Source: Paenarthrobacter nicotinovorans
Lineage (GTDB): Bacteria > Actinomycetota > Actinomycetes > Actinomycetales > Micrococcaceae
Reading direction: 5' to 3'
Assembly (NCBI RefSeq): GCF_021919345.1
Contig: NZ_CP089293.1
Span: 1,612,001-1,676,000, forward strand
DNA: 64,000 nt
Below are positions 35,918 through 46,876 of this stretch, in pieces. The number at the start of each line of letters is the position of its first letter. Position 1 is the stretch's first letter. The position numbers were made by a program, and so were the translations under genes. Below the pieces are notes generated by a model that worked only from the letters and a program-made list of their open reading frames with translations, ran no database searches and was not told the DNA's origin.

Positions 35918-37251
35918 CGTGCTGCAGGCAGCGGCGGAAGCGCGGCTTCGTACAGCCAGGGCCGGAGAATTCCAGCAGCACCGATCCCCGGAATGAAGGC
36001 GTCTGCAGCTGCAATGAACGATTCCGTGGATACTGACCCGTGCCGGTTCGAGGCGGTCCACTCCTGCAGGAAGCCAAAGAACGCTTCATCCCCGGCAGCC
36101 ATCCGCAGAGCGTGGACGGCCAGCGCCCCGCGCTTGTAGACACGGTCATCGAACATCAGCTCCGGGCCGGGGTCGCCCACCAGCAGGTCCTGCGGCCCGG
36201 CATCGAGCCTCTTCCATGCAGCCGATGCCCGCGCCGCAACAGTCATGGTGCCGGATTCCTCGGACCACAACCATTCGGCGTAGCAGGCAAATCCCTCATG
36301 AAGCCAAATGTCCTTCCAGTTGCTGACCGTCAGCGAATTCCCAAACCATTGGTGGGAGAGCTCGTGGGCGATCAGCCGCTGGGAATCCCAGGCATCCTTC
36401 ATGTGGTTTCGGCCGAAAATGGAGACCGTCTGGGCTTCCAACGGAATTTCCAGCTCGTCTTCAGTGACCACCGAGGTGTAGTCCGCGAACGGGTACGGGC
36501 CGAAGCAGTCCTCGAATGTCCGCATCATGTCCGGTTGGCGACGCAGGCCCTGAAGGGCGTCCCCGGTCATTTCAGGAGTCACGGCAACGTACTGGGGGAC
36601 CCGGTGGTGTGCGCCGTCCAACTGCAGCGGCACTTTGGCGTAACGGCCTATTTGAACGGTGGCCAGGTAGGTCGCCATCGGCTCAACCTGCTCGTAGACC
36701 CACGTTTCCCGGCTGGATTTGCGGGAATGGGACACGAGCCTGCCGTTGCATACCGGGCGGTAGTTCTCGTCAGTGGTCACGGAAATCAGGAAGCTGGACT
36801 TGTATCGGGGGTGGTCATTGCAGGGGAACCATGAGGCCGCGCCGTTGGGCTGGCCGGCCACCAGTACGCCGTCGTTCAGTTCTTCCCAACCCACGTCGCC
36901 CCACAACCCGCGCCGTGGTTGCGGATTGCCGTCATAGCGGATCTCCAGGGAAAACTGCTGCCCGGTTTTGAGGGCCGAGGCCGGATTGAGGACCAGGTGC
37001 TCGGCACGGTGGCTGAATTTCTGCACCTTCTTGCCGTCCATATGCACCTTCGACGCCCGCAAGCCCACCAGGTCCAGGACAATCTGTGTGCTTGCTTCCA
37101 AAGCTGTGCACTTCAGGACCGCTCTGCCCATCAGCTTGTTGCTGCCCAGCCTGACATCGAGCTCCAGCTCGTATCGGTCCACGCGGTAGCGCGTGCTTCC
37201 GTGGTCCAGGGTGTAGGGGTCGGGACTGGGGGTGCTGATGGGTGCGGTCAT
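35914..37251 (-). CDS. M1-family zinc aminopeptidase, candidate poly-lysine-degrading partner
   Basis: 445 aa, shorter than the ~850-aa standard M1 enzymes and lacking the C-terminal helical domain. The zinc site is HELSH (residues 296-300) with the third ligand Glu319 in WLHEGF, the HExxH-x18-E pattern. The usual GxMEN motif is replaced by IPLEAQT near residue 271, a normal change in this subgroup. There is no signal peptide. It starts 11 nt after the Pls-like NRPS stop with a GGGAG site in the gap, so the two are one operon. In Streptomyces, epsilon-poly-lysine producers carry a zinc exopeptidase (Pld) that degrades the product; I infer this could be its counterpart. Confidence 0.87.
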   Translation of the reverse strand: MTAPISTPSPDPYTLDHGSTRYRVDRYELELDVRLGSNKLMGRAVLKCTALEASTQIVLDLVGLRASKVHMDGKKVQKFSHRAEHLVLNPASALKTGQQFSLEIRYDGNPQPRRGLWGDVGWEELNDGVLVAGQPNGAASWFPCNDHPRYKSSFLISVTTDENYRPVCNGRLVSHSRKSSRETWVYEQVEPMATYLATVQIGRYAKVPLQLDGAHHRVPQYVAVTPEMTGDALQGLRRQPDMMRTFEDCFGPYPFADYTSVVTEDELEIPLEAQTVSIFGRNHMKDAWDSQRLIAHELSHQWFGNSLTVSNWKDIWLHEGFACYAEWLWSEESGTMTVAARASAAWKRLDAGPQDLLVGDPGPELMFDDRVYKRGALAVHALRMAAGDEAFFGFLQEWTASNRHGSVSTESFIAAADAFIPGIGAAGILRPWLYEAALPPLPAAR

Positions 37252-37262
37252 TAGCTCCCAAT

Positions 37263-40200
37263 CTACTTGAGACGGGGAGCTTGTGCTGACGGACCCACCC
37301 ACTGGCTCACCGGGTTACCCATCCAGTACGTCCCCGCGGGGACGGTTTCGCCGCGCATGACCAACGACGCCGGACCAACAGTCCCGCCGTCACCGATACT
37401 GGCCGCGGGGAGGATGACGCCGTGCGGCCCCATCGTGGCCCCATTGCCCAGTGTCACGGTGTCCAGGCTCATGACGCGATCATGGAACAGGTGCGTTTGG
37501 ACGACGCAACCCCGGTTGACGGTGGAGTTCTCGCCCAAGGTTACGAGGTCGGCTTCGGGCAGCCAATAGCTTTCGCACCACGTGCCGCGGCCAATCTTTG
37601 CGCCGAGGCCGCGGAGCCACCACACCAGGGCCGGAGTGCCCGCCGCCGACCTGGCAAACCACGGCGCGCTGACCATTTCGATGAAGGTGTCCACCACCTC
37701 GTTGCGCCAAATGAACGAACTCCACAGGGGGTGTTCGCCGGCCCGGATGGTTCCCACCAGAACCCATTTGGCAACAATGGAGCTGAGCGCTGCCACCGCT
37801 CCAGCGGCCAGCATCACGATGCCGCAGAGCAGGGCGGCAATCCAGTAGCCCCATCCGCGCGCGATCCAGTCCAGGAACACCATGACGGCCACGGCGATGG
37901 AAACAGTGAGGATGACGGGCACCAGCCGGCACAGTTCCCACAACGCCCGTGCCAGTTTGAGTTTGAACGGCGGCTTGAAGGTGCGGCTCTGGTCAGCGTC
38001 GACGGCGGTGCGGCGCAACCTCACAGGCGGGCTGCCCAGCCACGATGTTCCAGACTTCGCTTTGGCCGGGGTGGCTGACAATACCGCGACGAGGGAATTC
38101 TTGGGCACATTGCGTCCGGCAGCAGTCATGCCCGAGTTGCCGAGGAAGGAGCGTTTCCCGATCTTGGCCGGGGCAATCTTCATCCAGCCGCCACCGAGTT
38201 CGTAGGAAGCCACCATGGTGTCGTCGGCGAGGAACGCGCCGTCGCCGATGGTGGTCATCCTGGGGACCAGCAACACCGTCGAGGCTTCCACGTTCTTGCC
38301 CACTTTGGCTCCCAGCAAGCGCAACCAGACAGGTGTGAACAGGCTGGCGTAGATGGGGAAGAGAAGGTCCCGTGCCATGTCCAGGAGGCGTTCAGTTGCC
38401 CACACCTGCCAGCCGATGCGGCTGCGGACGCGGTAATGCCCCTCTTTGAGTCCCACACCCAGGAGCCTGGCCATCAAAAGAATCAGAAGGAGGTTACCGA
38501 GGAACCACACCAGCGCTGCCAACGGTGCGGACAGGGCGATCCCGGGGAGCGCGGTTTCCAAGGAATCGTGTCCTTGGATGAAGGCGAGGATGACCATGGC
38601 ACCGGCGAAGGCAGAGATGTAGGGGATCAGGGCGAGCAGGGCCGACGCGCCAGCAAAAGCAAGGAGCCACAGCCGGTCGACCGCCGAACGACGGATCATC
38701 GCTTCGGGCCAATCGTGTTTGGCCTTGCCGCGCCGTTCCGCCGGTGACCCCGCCACCAGATGGCCGGCCTTGACCTTGCCGAAAACTGCGGAGCCAGGCT
38801 CTACGTGGGCCCCGGCGCCGATGCTGGCTCCAGGCATGAGCGTGCTGCGGGAACCCACAACGGCGCCCGCACCAACATGGACCTGGCCAATGTGGACCGA
38901 ATCGCCATCCACCCACCAGCCGGACAGGTCCACCTCGGGCTCAATATTGGCTCCGCTGCCCAGTGACAGGAGGCCAGTGACGGGCGGAAGTGAGTGAAGG
39001 TGCACGTCCCGGCCGATTTTGGCGCCGAGGGCACGCGCGTAGTAAGGAACGAACGGAGCGCTGGCCAGCCCGATGGCGCCGGACAGGTCCTGGATCTGTT
39101 CGGCCAGCCACAGCCGCAAGTGGGTCTTGCCGGACCTGGGGTAGGTACCGGGCTCGACCCTTCCCAGCAGCAATCGTGCCGCCACCACGGAGATGGCCAT
39201 GCGTCCCAGTGGGCTGACGAAGATCAGCCAGGACAAGCCGATCCACCACCAGGACACGACCGGAGCGGCAGAAAAACCGGCGAAGTCAGCCAGCAACTTG
39301 TTGGCAGCCATGAGATAGGTCAGCCAACGCATTCCCACTAGGATGTGCAACGGAACGCCCATCAGGACTTGGAAGATCTGCGACTTCAAGGCGGTGGGGC
39401 GGACGGTTCGCTCGGCAGCGGGACCCGGGGCGCCGCCGTCGGGAAGTGACTGGCGGGCGGCGTCGATCAGTGCGCCGACGCGCGGTGTCGCGTAAATATC
39501 GGCGACGGTAATGGTGGGGTACCTGACGCGAAGGGCTGAGACGAGCTGGGCCGCTGCCAGGGACCCGCCACCATAGGCGAAGAAATCGGCGTCGAGCGAA
39601 CTCACGGGACTGCCGAGGACCGCTTCCCATTGCTCCACCACCCAGCGGGCGTCATCGGGCAGGTTCAACGGGGCGTTGCTCGCCTCCGTAGCGCCGGCGC
39701 CGGCCAGCGGCCAGGGGAGCGCGTGGCGATCCACCTTGCCGCTGGTCTTGGTGGGCAACGAATCCACCACGGTCAGCAAGGGGATCAACGCAGCCGGAAG
39801 GCTTTCGCCAAGCAACCTGCGGGCTTCGTCCATGCTCAGCTCGTAACCGTCAACGGGAGCCAGGTAGCCCACCAGGATCTGGTTGCCGGCGGCGGTCGTC
39901 TGCACGGCAGCAGCCGCACCGGCGACGCCGGGCAAGGACTGCAACGCTGCATCCACCTCGCCCAGTTCAATCCTGCGCCCGCCGAGTTTGACCTGTTCAT
40001 CGGCCCGGCCCATGAAGATCAGGCCCTCGGCTTCGAACCGCACCAGGTCACCCGAACGGTAGGCCCGGTCCCAGCCCAGCGTGGGCATGGGTGCGTACTT
40101 CTCGGCGTCCTTGGCGGGATCGAGGTAGCGCGCAAGGCCGACGCCGCCGATGATGAGTTCGCCGATGTCACCTTCGGCGACCGGAACACCACTGGAATCG

Positions 40201-41219
40201 ACGACGGCGAGGTCCCACCCGTCCAGCGGAAGCCCGATCCGCACGGGGCCGGGTCCGCCCAAGGGAGCGGCACACGCAACGACGGTGGCTTCCGTGGGGC
40301 CGTAGGTGTTCCAGACTTCGCGACCGTCCACAGCGAGCCGCTCGGCGAGCTCCGGAGGGCAGGCTTCGCCACCGAAAATGAGAAGACGTACGTTTTCCAG
40401 TGCCTCGGCCGGCCACAGGGCGGCGAGCGTCGGCACTGTGGACACCACGGTGATGCCGTGGTTGATCAGCCAGGGACCGAGGTCCATTCCGGTGCGAACC
40501 AGAGCGCGGGGAGCAGGCACCAGACACGCGCCATGGCGCCAGGCCAGCCACATCTCTTCGCACGAGGCGTCGAAGGCCACCGAGAGGCCGGCAAGCACCC
40601 GGTCCTGGGGGCCGATGGGTTCGGCCTGGAGGAAGAGCCTGGCTTCGGCGTCCACGAACGCGGCGGACGAACGGTGCTTGACGGCCACACCCTTGGGAGT
40701 GCCGGTGGAGCCCGAAGTGAAAATGATCCACGAATCATCGTCCAGCCCAGGTCTTGCCGGATTGGAGAGAGGTTCGCGCGAAGCATCGGAAAGCCGGACG
40801 TCCAGCCCCGCACCGATGACTGCCGCCACTTTGGCCTCCCCGAACACCAAGCGTGCCCGTTCCTCGGGATCGTCGGCGTCGACGGGCACGTAGGCGGCCC
40901 CGGCCATCAGGATGCCGAGGATAGCCACGTAGAGCTCATTGGTTCCGGAAGGGATGCGGACACCGATTTTCGCACCAGGGCCCAGACCCGCTGCGTTCAG
41001 GGTCCGGGCAAAAGAGCTGACGGCGGCGAGAAGTTCGGTGTAGCTAAGTGACTTGTGGCCGTCGTCCAGCGCTGAGGACTCCGGAAAGGAAGCCGCGGTG
41101 GCCTCCAGGATGTCCACGAGGGTACGTTCGGCAGGTGCTGCGGTGCCGCCCGGCAGCTGGGGGCGGTACGTGGTCAGGGCAGGCGTCTGCCCGGCCCCCA
41201 CGGAATGTTCTGTGCTCAC
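37263..41219 (-). CDS. Pls/PosA-type membrane NRPS, predicted poly-L-lysine-type synthetase
   Basis: 1318 aa; epsilon-poly-L-lysine synthetase of Streptomyces albulus is 1319 aa. Adenylation domain residues ~30-505 with IFTSGSTGTPKG (A3), NTYGPTEATV (A5), YRSGDLVRF (A7) and KTSGKVDRHALP (A10, Lys495). Carrier domain ~520-590 with FFAYGGGSL (Ser553). No condensation or thioesterase domain follows. Instead there are six hydrophobic segments (about 620-640, 655-690, 848-880, 893-925, 1098-1120, 1125-1150) around three soluble domains with hexapeptide (left-handed beta-helix) features near 730-830, 965-1045 and 1205-1305. This is the Pls layout. Specificity residues D217, A218, E221, S260, I281, G283, T305, V313, V314, K495 suggest lysine. 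GTG 41219 chosen; TTG 41249 lacks a ribosome site. Confidence 0.9.
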   Translation of the reverse strand: MSTEHSVGAGQTPALTTYRPQLPGGTAAPAERTLVDILEATAASFPESSALDDGHKSLSYTELLAAVSSFARTLNAAGLGPGAKIGVRIPSGTNELYVAILGILMAGAAYVPVDADDPEERARLVFGEAKVAAVIGAGLDVRLSDASREPLSNPARPGLDDDSWIIFTSGSTGTPKGVAVKHRSSAAFVDAEARLFLQAEPIGPQDRVLAGLSVAFDASCEEMWLAWRHGACLVPAPRALVRTGMDLGPWLINHGITVVSTVPTLAALWPAEALENVRLLIFGGEACPPELAERLAVDGREVWNTYGPTEATVVACAAPLGGPGPVRIGLPLDGWDLAVVDSSGVPVAEGDIGELIIGGVGLARYLDPAKDAEKYAPMPTLGWDRAYRSGDLVRFEAEGLIFMGRADEQVKLGGRRIELGEVDAALQSLPGVAGAAAAVQTTAAGNQILVGYLAPVDGYELSMDEARRLLGESLPAALIPLLTVVDSLPTKTSGKVDRHALPWPLAGAGATEASNAPLNLPDDARWVVEQWEAVLGSPVSSLDADFFAYGGGSLAAAQLVSALRVRYPTITVADIYATPRVGALIDAARQSLPDGGAPGPAAERTVRPTALKSQIFQVLMGVPLHILVGMRWLTYLMAANKLLADFAGFSAAPVVSWWWIGLSWLIFVSPLGRMAISVVAARLLLGRVEPGTYPRSGKTHLRLWLAEQIQDLSGAIGLASAPFVPYYARALGAKIGRDVHLHSLPPVTGLLSLGSGANIEPEVDLSGWWVDGDSVHIGQVHVGAGAVVGSRSTLMPGASIGAGAHVEPGSAVFGKVKAGHLVAGSPAERRGKAKHDWPEAMIRRSAVDRLWLLAFAGASALLALIPYISAFAGAMVILAFIQGHDSLETALPGIALSAPLAALVWFLGNLLLILLMARLLGVGLKEGHYRVRSRIGWQVWATERLLDMARDLLFPIYASLFTPVWLRLLGAKVGKNVEASTVLLVPRMTTIGDGAFLADDTMVASYELGGGWMKIAPAKIGKRSFLGNSGMTAAGRNVPKNSLVAVLSATPAKAKSGTSWLGSPPVRLRRTAVDADQSRTFKPPFKLKLARALWELCRLVPVILTVSIAVAVMVFLDWIARGWGYWIAALLCGIVMLAAGAVAALSSIVAKWVLVGTIRAGEHPLWSSFIWRNEVVDTFIEMVSAPWFARSAAGTPALVWWLRGLGAKIGRGTWCESYWLPEADLVTLGENSTVNRGCVVQTHLFHDRVMSLDTVTLGNGATMGPHGVILPAASIGDGGTVGPASLVMRGETVPAGTYWMGNPVSQWVGPSAQAPRLK

Positions 41220-41341
41220 GGGCTCAGCTTTTCGCAGGAAGGTGAACAAAAGATGTCGGTGGCTTCTTGCCCGTCACAGTCCGTTGCTGCGATGTTCGCC
41301 GGAACGTCACCGGGAGTTTGGGGCCGGGCGCTGCCCCTACG

Positions 41342-41398
41342 GGACAAGCCGGTCGTCACAGGACAAGCCGGTCGTCATGGGACAAGCCGGCCGTCACG
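41342..41398. repeat. Three 19-bp tandem repeats upstream of the NRPS
   Basis: GGACAAGCCGGTCGTCACA occurs at 41342, 41361 and 41380 with one or two changes, and a decayed fourth copy begins at 41399 inside the end of the qor gene. The array lies 120-180 bp upstream of the NRPS start on its promoter side, so it could hold binding sites. Confidence 0.8.
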
Positions 41399-42359
41399 GG
41401 ACCAGCAGGACCTTGCCGGTGGTCCGGCGTCCCTCCAGGTCCCTGTGGGCCTGGGCCGCTTCGGCCAGGGGGTACGTGGCGCCGACCCTGACAGCAAGAG
41501 TGCCGTTGGCTGCGGCGTCGAAAATTTCGGCCGAGCGCCACCGGCGTTCCTGGGCATTCTGTACAAAGTGCGCCATGGTGGGCCTGGTGAGTGTCAACGA
41601 GCCTGCCGCGTTCAACCGCTGTGGATCAAACGGCGGCACCGGTCCCGAGGCTGCGCCGAACAGCACCATGGCCCCACGGATCCGCAGGCTTCTCAGAGAG
41701 TCATCGAAGGTGTCCTTGCCAACGCCGTCGTAGACGACGTTGACGCCCTCGCCGTCGGTGAGTTCACGGACCTTGTCGGCGAAGCCCTCATAGCGCAGGA
41801 CGTCATCAGCCCCGGCGAGAGTGGACAGATCGGCCTTCTCGTCGGAGGACACGGTGGTGATGACCCGGGCCCCGCGGGCCTTCAGCAGTTGGGTCAACAG
41901 CAGGCCTACTCCGCCGGCTCCGGCGTGCAGAAGCACCGTGTGGCCGGGCTCAACCCGGAAAGAGGAGTTCATCAGGTAGTGGGCCGTTATTCCCTGCAGC
42001 GGCAGGGCGGCGGCGGTGTGGTCATCGACGCCGGCAGGAACCGGGAGCGCCCTGGCGGCGTCCACCAGGGAGTACTCCGCGTAGGTCCTGGTTCCTTCGG
42101 CCGTGGCAATGCGGTCGCCGATGGCAAACTCTTCAACGCCCTCGCCTACTGCCTCCACGACGCCGGCTGCTTCGGCGCCGGGGGTGAAGGGGTAGTCCAC
42201 CTTGTAGGTGCCATTGCGCTGGTAGGTCTCGATGAAGTTGACCCCGGCAGCTGCGACTTTGATCAGCAGCTGCCCGGGGCCCGGTGCCGGTACTTCGACG
42301 GAAGCGAACTCGAGGACCTCCGGTCCTCCGGGCTGCTGTGCAACGATTGCGTGCGTCAT
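41394..42359 (-). CDS. NADPH:quinone oxidoreductase, MDR family
   Basis: 321 aa. A zinc-free medium-chain dehydrogenase/reductase of the QOR type. Features are GVNFIETYQRNGTY near the N-terminus, the Rossmann motif HAGAGGVGLLLTQLLKARGA and the C-terminal EGRRTTGKVLL. No zinc-binding Cys cluster is present. QOR enzymes reduce quinones by one electron with NADPH. An AGGAG site lies 6 nt before the ATG. It lies upstream of the NRPS on the same strand, but the 174-bp gap with repeats argues against tight coupling. Confidence 0.92.
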   Translation of the reverse strand: MTHAIVAQQPGGPEVLEFASVEVPAPGPGQLLIKVAAAGVNFIETYQRNGTYKVDYPFTPGAEAAGVVEAVGEGVEEFAIGDRIATAEGTRTYAEYSLVDAARALPVPAGVDDHTAAALPLQGITAHYLMNSSFRVEPGHTVLLHAGAGGVGLLLTQLLKARGARVITTVSSDEKADLSTLAGADDVLRYEGFADKVRELTDGEGVNVVYDGVGKDTFDDSLRSLRIRGAMVLFGAASGPVPPFDPQRLNAAGSLTLTRPTMAHFVQNAQERRWRSAEIFDAAANGTLAVRVGATYPLAEAAQAHRDLEGRRTTGKVLLVP

Positions 42360-42444
42360 GGTGGCTCCTTACTCCGGGGCGGACCTTCCGGTGCCCGGTT
42401 CCAGAACCCATCCTAGGGAGGTTGGGGCCTCCCGTGTCGAACGC

Positions 42445-43533
42445 CTAGAAGCGTCCGTGCGTCGATGCCACGGGGCAATCGAATCCGCGGCCCGCTGCCA
42501 GGCCGACTTCGTTCAGGTACCGGACCACGATGCCGTAGGACTGCATCAGCGTGGTTTCGGTGTAGGAGATCGAATGCTTGGCGCAGAATTCGCGGACGAT
42601 CTTTGTGGCCTTGTACAAGTGGGGGCGGGCCATGTCCGGGAACAAGTGGTGCTCCACCTGCCGGTTGAGTCCGCCCAGGAGGAAGTCCATGAAGATGCCG
42701 CCGGAGATGTTGCGCGAGGTCAGGATCTGACGGTTGAGGAAGTCCACGCGGCTGTCCTTGGGGAGGACGGGCATGCCCTTGTGGTTCGGCGCAAACGAAG
42801 CTCCCATGTAGAAGCCGTAGACCATGATCTGGACACCGAGGAAGGCAAAAGCCATCCCGATGGGCAGGAAGGTGAAAGCCAGTACGGGAAGGGCCGTGAG
42901 TCTTGCCAGCAGGATGGGTGCCTCTACCCAGCGGTGACGTACGTTCTGCTTGCCGAGCACGAAACGAAGAGAGTCGAACTGAAGGCTCAGGCCAAGCAAC
43001 GTCAGGAGGGGGAAGAAGAACCACCCCTGCTTCTTGGTGAGGAACGCCAGGCGGCCCTTGCGTTCTGCCGCTGCATCCTCGTAGAAGACCAAGGCGTTGT
43101 TCCGGATGTCGGGGTCCTTGGAAATGACGTTGGGGTGGTTGTGGTGGGCGCCGTGTTTCTGTTCCCACCAGGAGTAGCTGATGCCGGCAATGCCTGTGGC
43201 CAGGAGACGGGCTGACCAATCGTTGGCGCGGCGTGAAGCGAAGATCTGCTTGTGTCCGGCCTCATGGGCCAGGAAGCTGAGCTGCGTGCAGAGAATACCG
43301 ACTGCGGCGGCGATGAGGAGTTGGTACCAGGACTCACCCAAGAGGGCGAAGCCGAGCCAGGTGCCGGCCATGAGCAGTATCAGGGCTACGAAAACCCAGA
43401 TGTAGAAGCCGCTGCGGCGCTCAAGGAGCCCTGCGGATTTGACGGTCTTGAGGAGCTCTGAGTAGCTCTGAACGACGGGATTTGGCTGAATTGCGCGTGC
43501 TTTGGGGCGCTCAGCGGTGGACGTGGGTGCCAT
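42445..43533 (-). CDS. Membrane fatty acid desaturase
   Basis: 362 aa with four or so membrane helices. The three His boxes are HEAGH, HGAHHNH and QVEHH (in LNRQVEHHLFP). The Gln in place of the first His of box 3 is typical of front-end or omega-type acyl-lipid desaturases. The enzyme inserts a double bond into membrane acyl chains using O2 and an electron carrier. Regiospecificity cannot be read. ATG 43533 (MAPTSTAERP) is used. Upstream starts would only add low-complexity sequence. Confidence 0.92.
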   Translation of the reverse strand: MAPTSTAERPKARAIQPNPVVQSYSELLKTVKSAGLLERRSGFYIWVFVALILLMAGTWLGFALLGESWYQLLIAAAVGILCTQLSFLAHEAGHKQIFASRRANDWSARLLATGIAGISYSWWEQKHGAHHNHPNVISKDPDIRNNALVFYEDAAAERKGRLAFLTKKQGWFFFPLLTLLGLSLQFDSLRFVLGKQNVRHRWVEAPILLARLTALPVLAFTFLPIGMAFAFLGVQIMVYGFYMGASFAPNHKGMPVLPKDSRVDFLNRQILTSRNISGGIFMDFLLGGLNRQVEHHLFPDMARPHLYKATKIVREFCAKHSISYTETTLMQSYGIVVRYLNEVGLAAGRGFDCPVASTHGRF

Positions 43534-43652
43534 ATATGTGCCCCGTATCGCTAACGGGCAACGCTGCAGCCGACGTTCGGACTGCACGGTCTGGATCACC
43601 CTCCACTAAGCATACGCGCAATGTCCTAACAAATGTGACAGCTCACATTGGG

Positions 43653-45908
<2,256 letters not shown>

Positions 45909-45913
45909 GCGGA

Positions 45914-46876
45914 ATGACGATGACTGCGCACACCCGCGAGAAGACTGCACCGGGCTACGTCTCGGCCGAATCAGCACAGGACAAGGCTGGCACGCTGATC
46001 GAGGCTTTGCCTTGGATCCAGCGTTTCGCCGGCACCACCATGGTGATCAAGTACGGCGGAAACGCCATGGTCAACGATGACCTTCGGCGTGCCTTCGCCG
46101 AGGACATCGTGTTCCTCCACCACGTAGGTATCCACCCGGTGGTGGTCCACGGCGGAGGTCCCCAGATCAACTCAATGCTGGGCCGGCTCGGCATCGAGTC
46201 CGAGTTCAAAGGCGGCCTGCGCGTCACCACCCCCGAAGCCATGGACGTTGTCCGCATGGTCCTCACGGGCCAGGTAGGACGCGAACTCGTTGGCCTCATC
46301 AACTCCCACGGACCGTACGCGGTGGGCATGTCCGGCGAAGACGGTGGACTGCTGCGCGCCGTCCGGACCGGCACCGTGGTGGACGGCGAGGAAGTAGACC
46401 TCGGCCTGGTGGGCGAAGTCGTCGGCGTGGACCCCGCTGGTATCACGGACATCCTCGACGCCGGCCGCATCCCCGTGATTTCTACGGTCGCCCCCGAGAT
46501 CACTGAGGAAGGCAACGGTTTCCAGACCACAGGGCAGGTCCTCAACGTCAACGCGGACACCGCCGCAGCCGCGGTAGCGTCAGCCTTGGGCGCAACCAAG
46601 CTGGTCATCCTCACCGACGTCGAAGGCCTCTACGCCAACTGGCCGGACAAGTCCTCGCTGATCTCCTCCCTGACGGCCTCCGAACTCCGTGAAATGCTGC
46701 CCCGCCTCGAGTCCGGAATGATCCCGAAGATGGCCGCGTGCCTGAAGGCCATCGACGAAGGCGTGGAACGCGCACACATCGTCGACGGCCGCCTGCCGCA
46801 CTCGATGCTGCTGGAAACCTTCACGACGGCGGGCATCGGCACCCAAGTTGTCCCCGACGAGGAAGTGAACGCATGA
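45914..46876 (+). CDS. argB: Acetylglutamate kinase
   Basis: 320 aa. ArgB phosphorylates N-acetylglutamate, usually the arginine-inhibited step. Motifs are [27 protein letters not shown] and [17 protein letters not shown]. The N-terminal ~35 residues include an extra helix of the kind seen in arginine-sensitive enzymes. The stop overlaps argD by 4 bp (ATGA). Confidence 0.97.
   Translation: MTMTAHTREKTAPGYVSAESAQDKAGTLIEALPWIQRFAGTTMVIKYGGNAMVNDDLRRAFAEDIVFLHHVGIHPVVVHGGGPQINSMLGRLGIESEFKGGLRVTTPEAMDVVRMVLTGQVGRELVGLINSHGPYAVGMSGEDGGLLRAVRTGTVVDGEEVDLGLVGEVVGVDPAGITDILDAGRIPVISTVAPEITEEGNGFQTTGQVLNVNADTAAAAVASALGATKLVILTDVEGLYANWPDKSSLISSLTASELREMLPRLESGMIPKMAACLKAIDEGVERAHIVDGRLPHSMLLETFTTAGIGTQVVPDEEVNA

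Noticed and set aside
37263..41219. Carboxylic-acid reductase or Lys2-type enzyme instead of a polymer synthetase
   Set aside because: No NADPH-binding reductase domain follows the carrier domain; membrane helices and beta-helix-like domains do.
39630..42416. Long plus-strand open frames opposite the NRPS and quinone reductase
   Set aside because: They are antisense to strong family matches and start or end at random positions.
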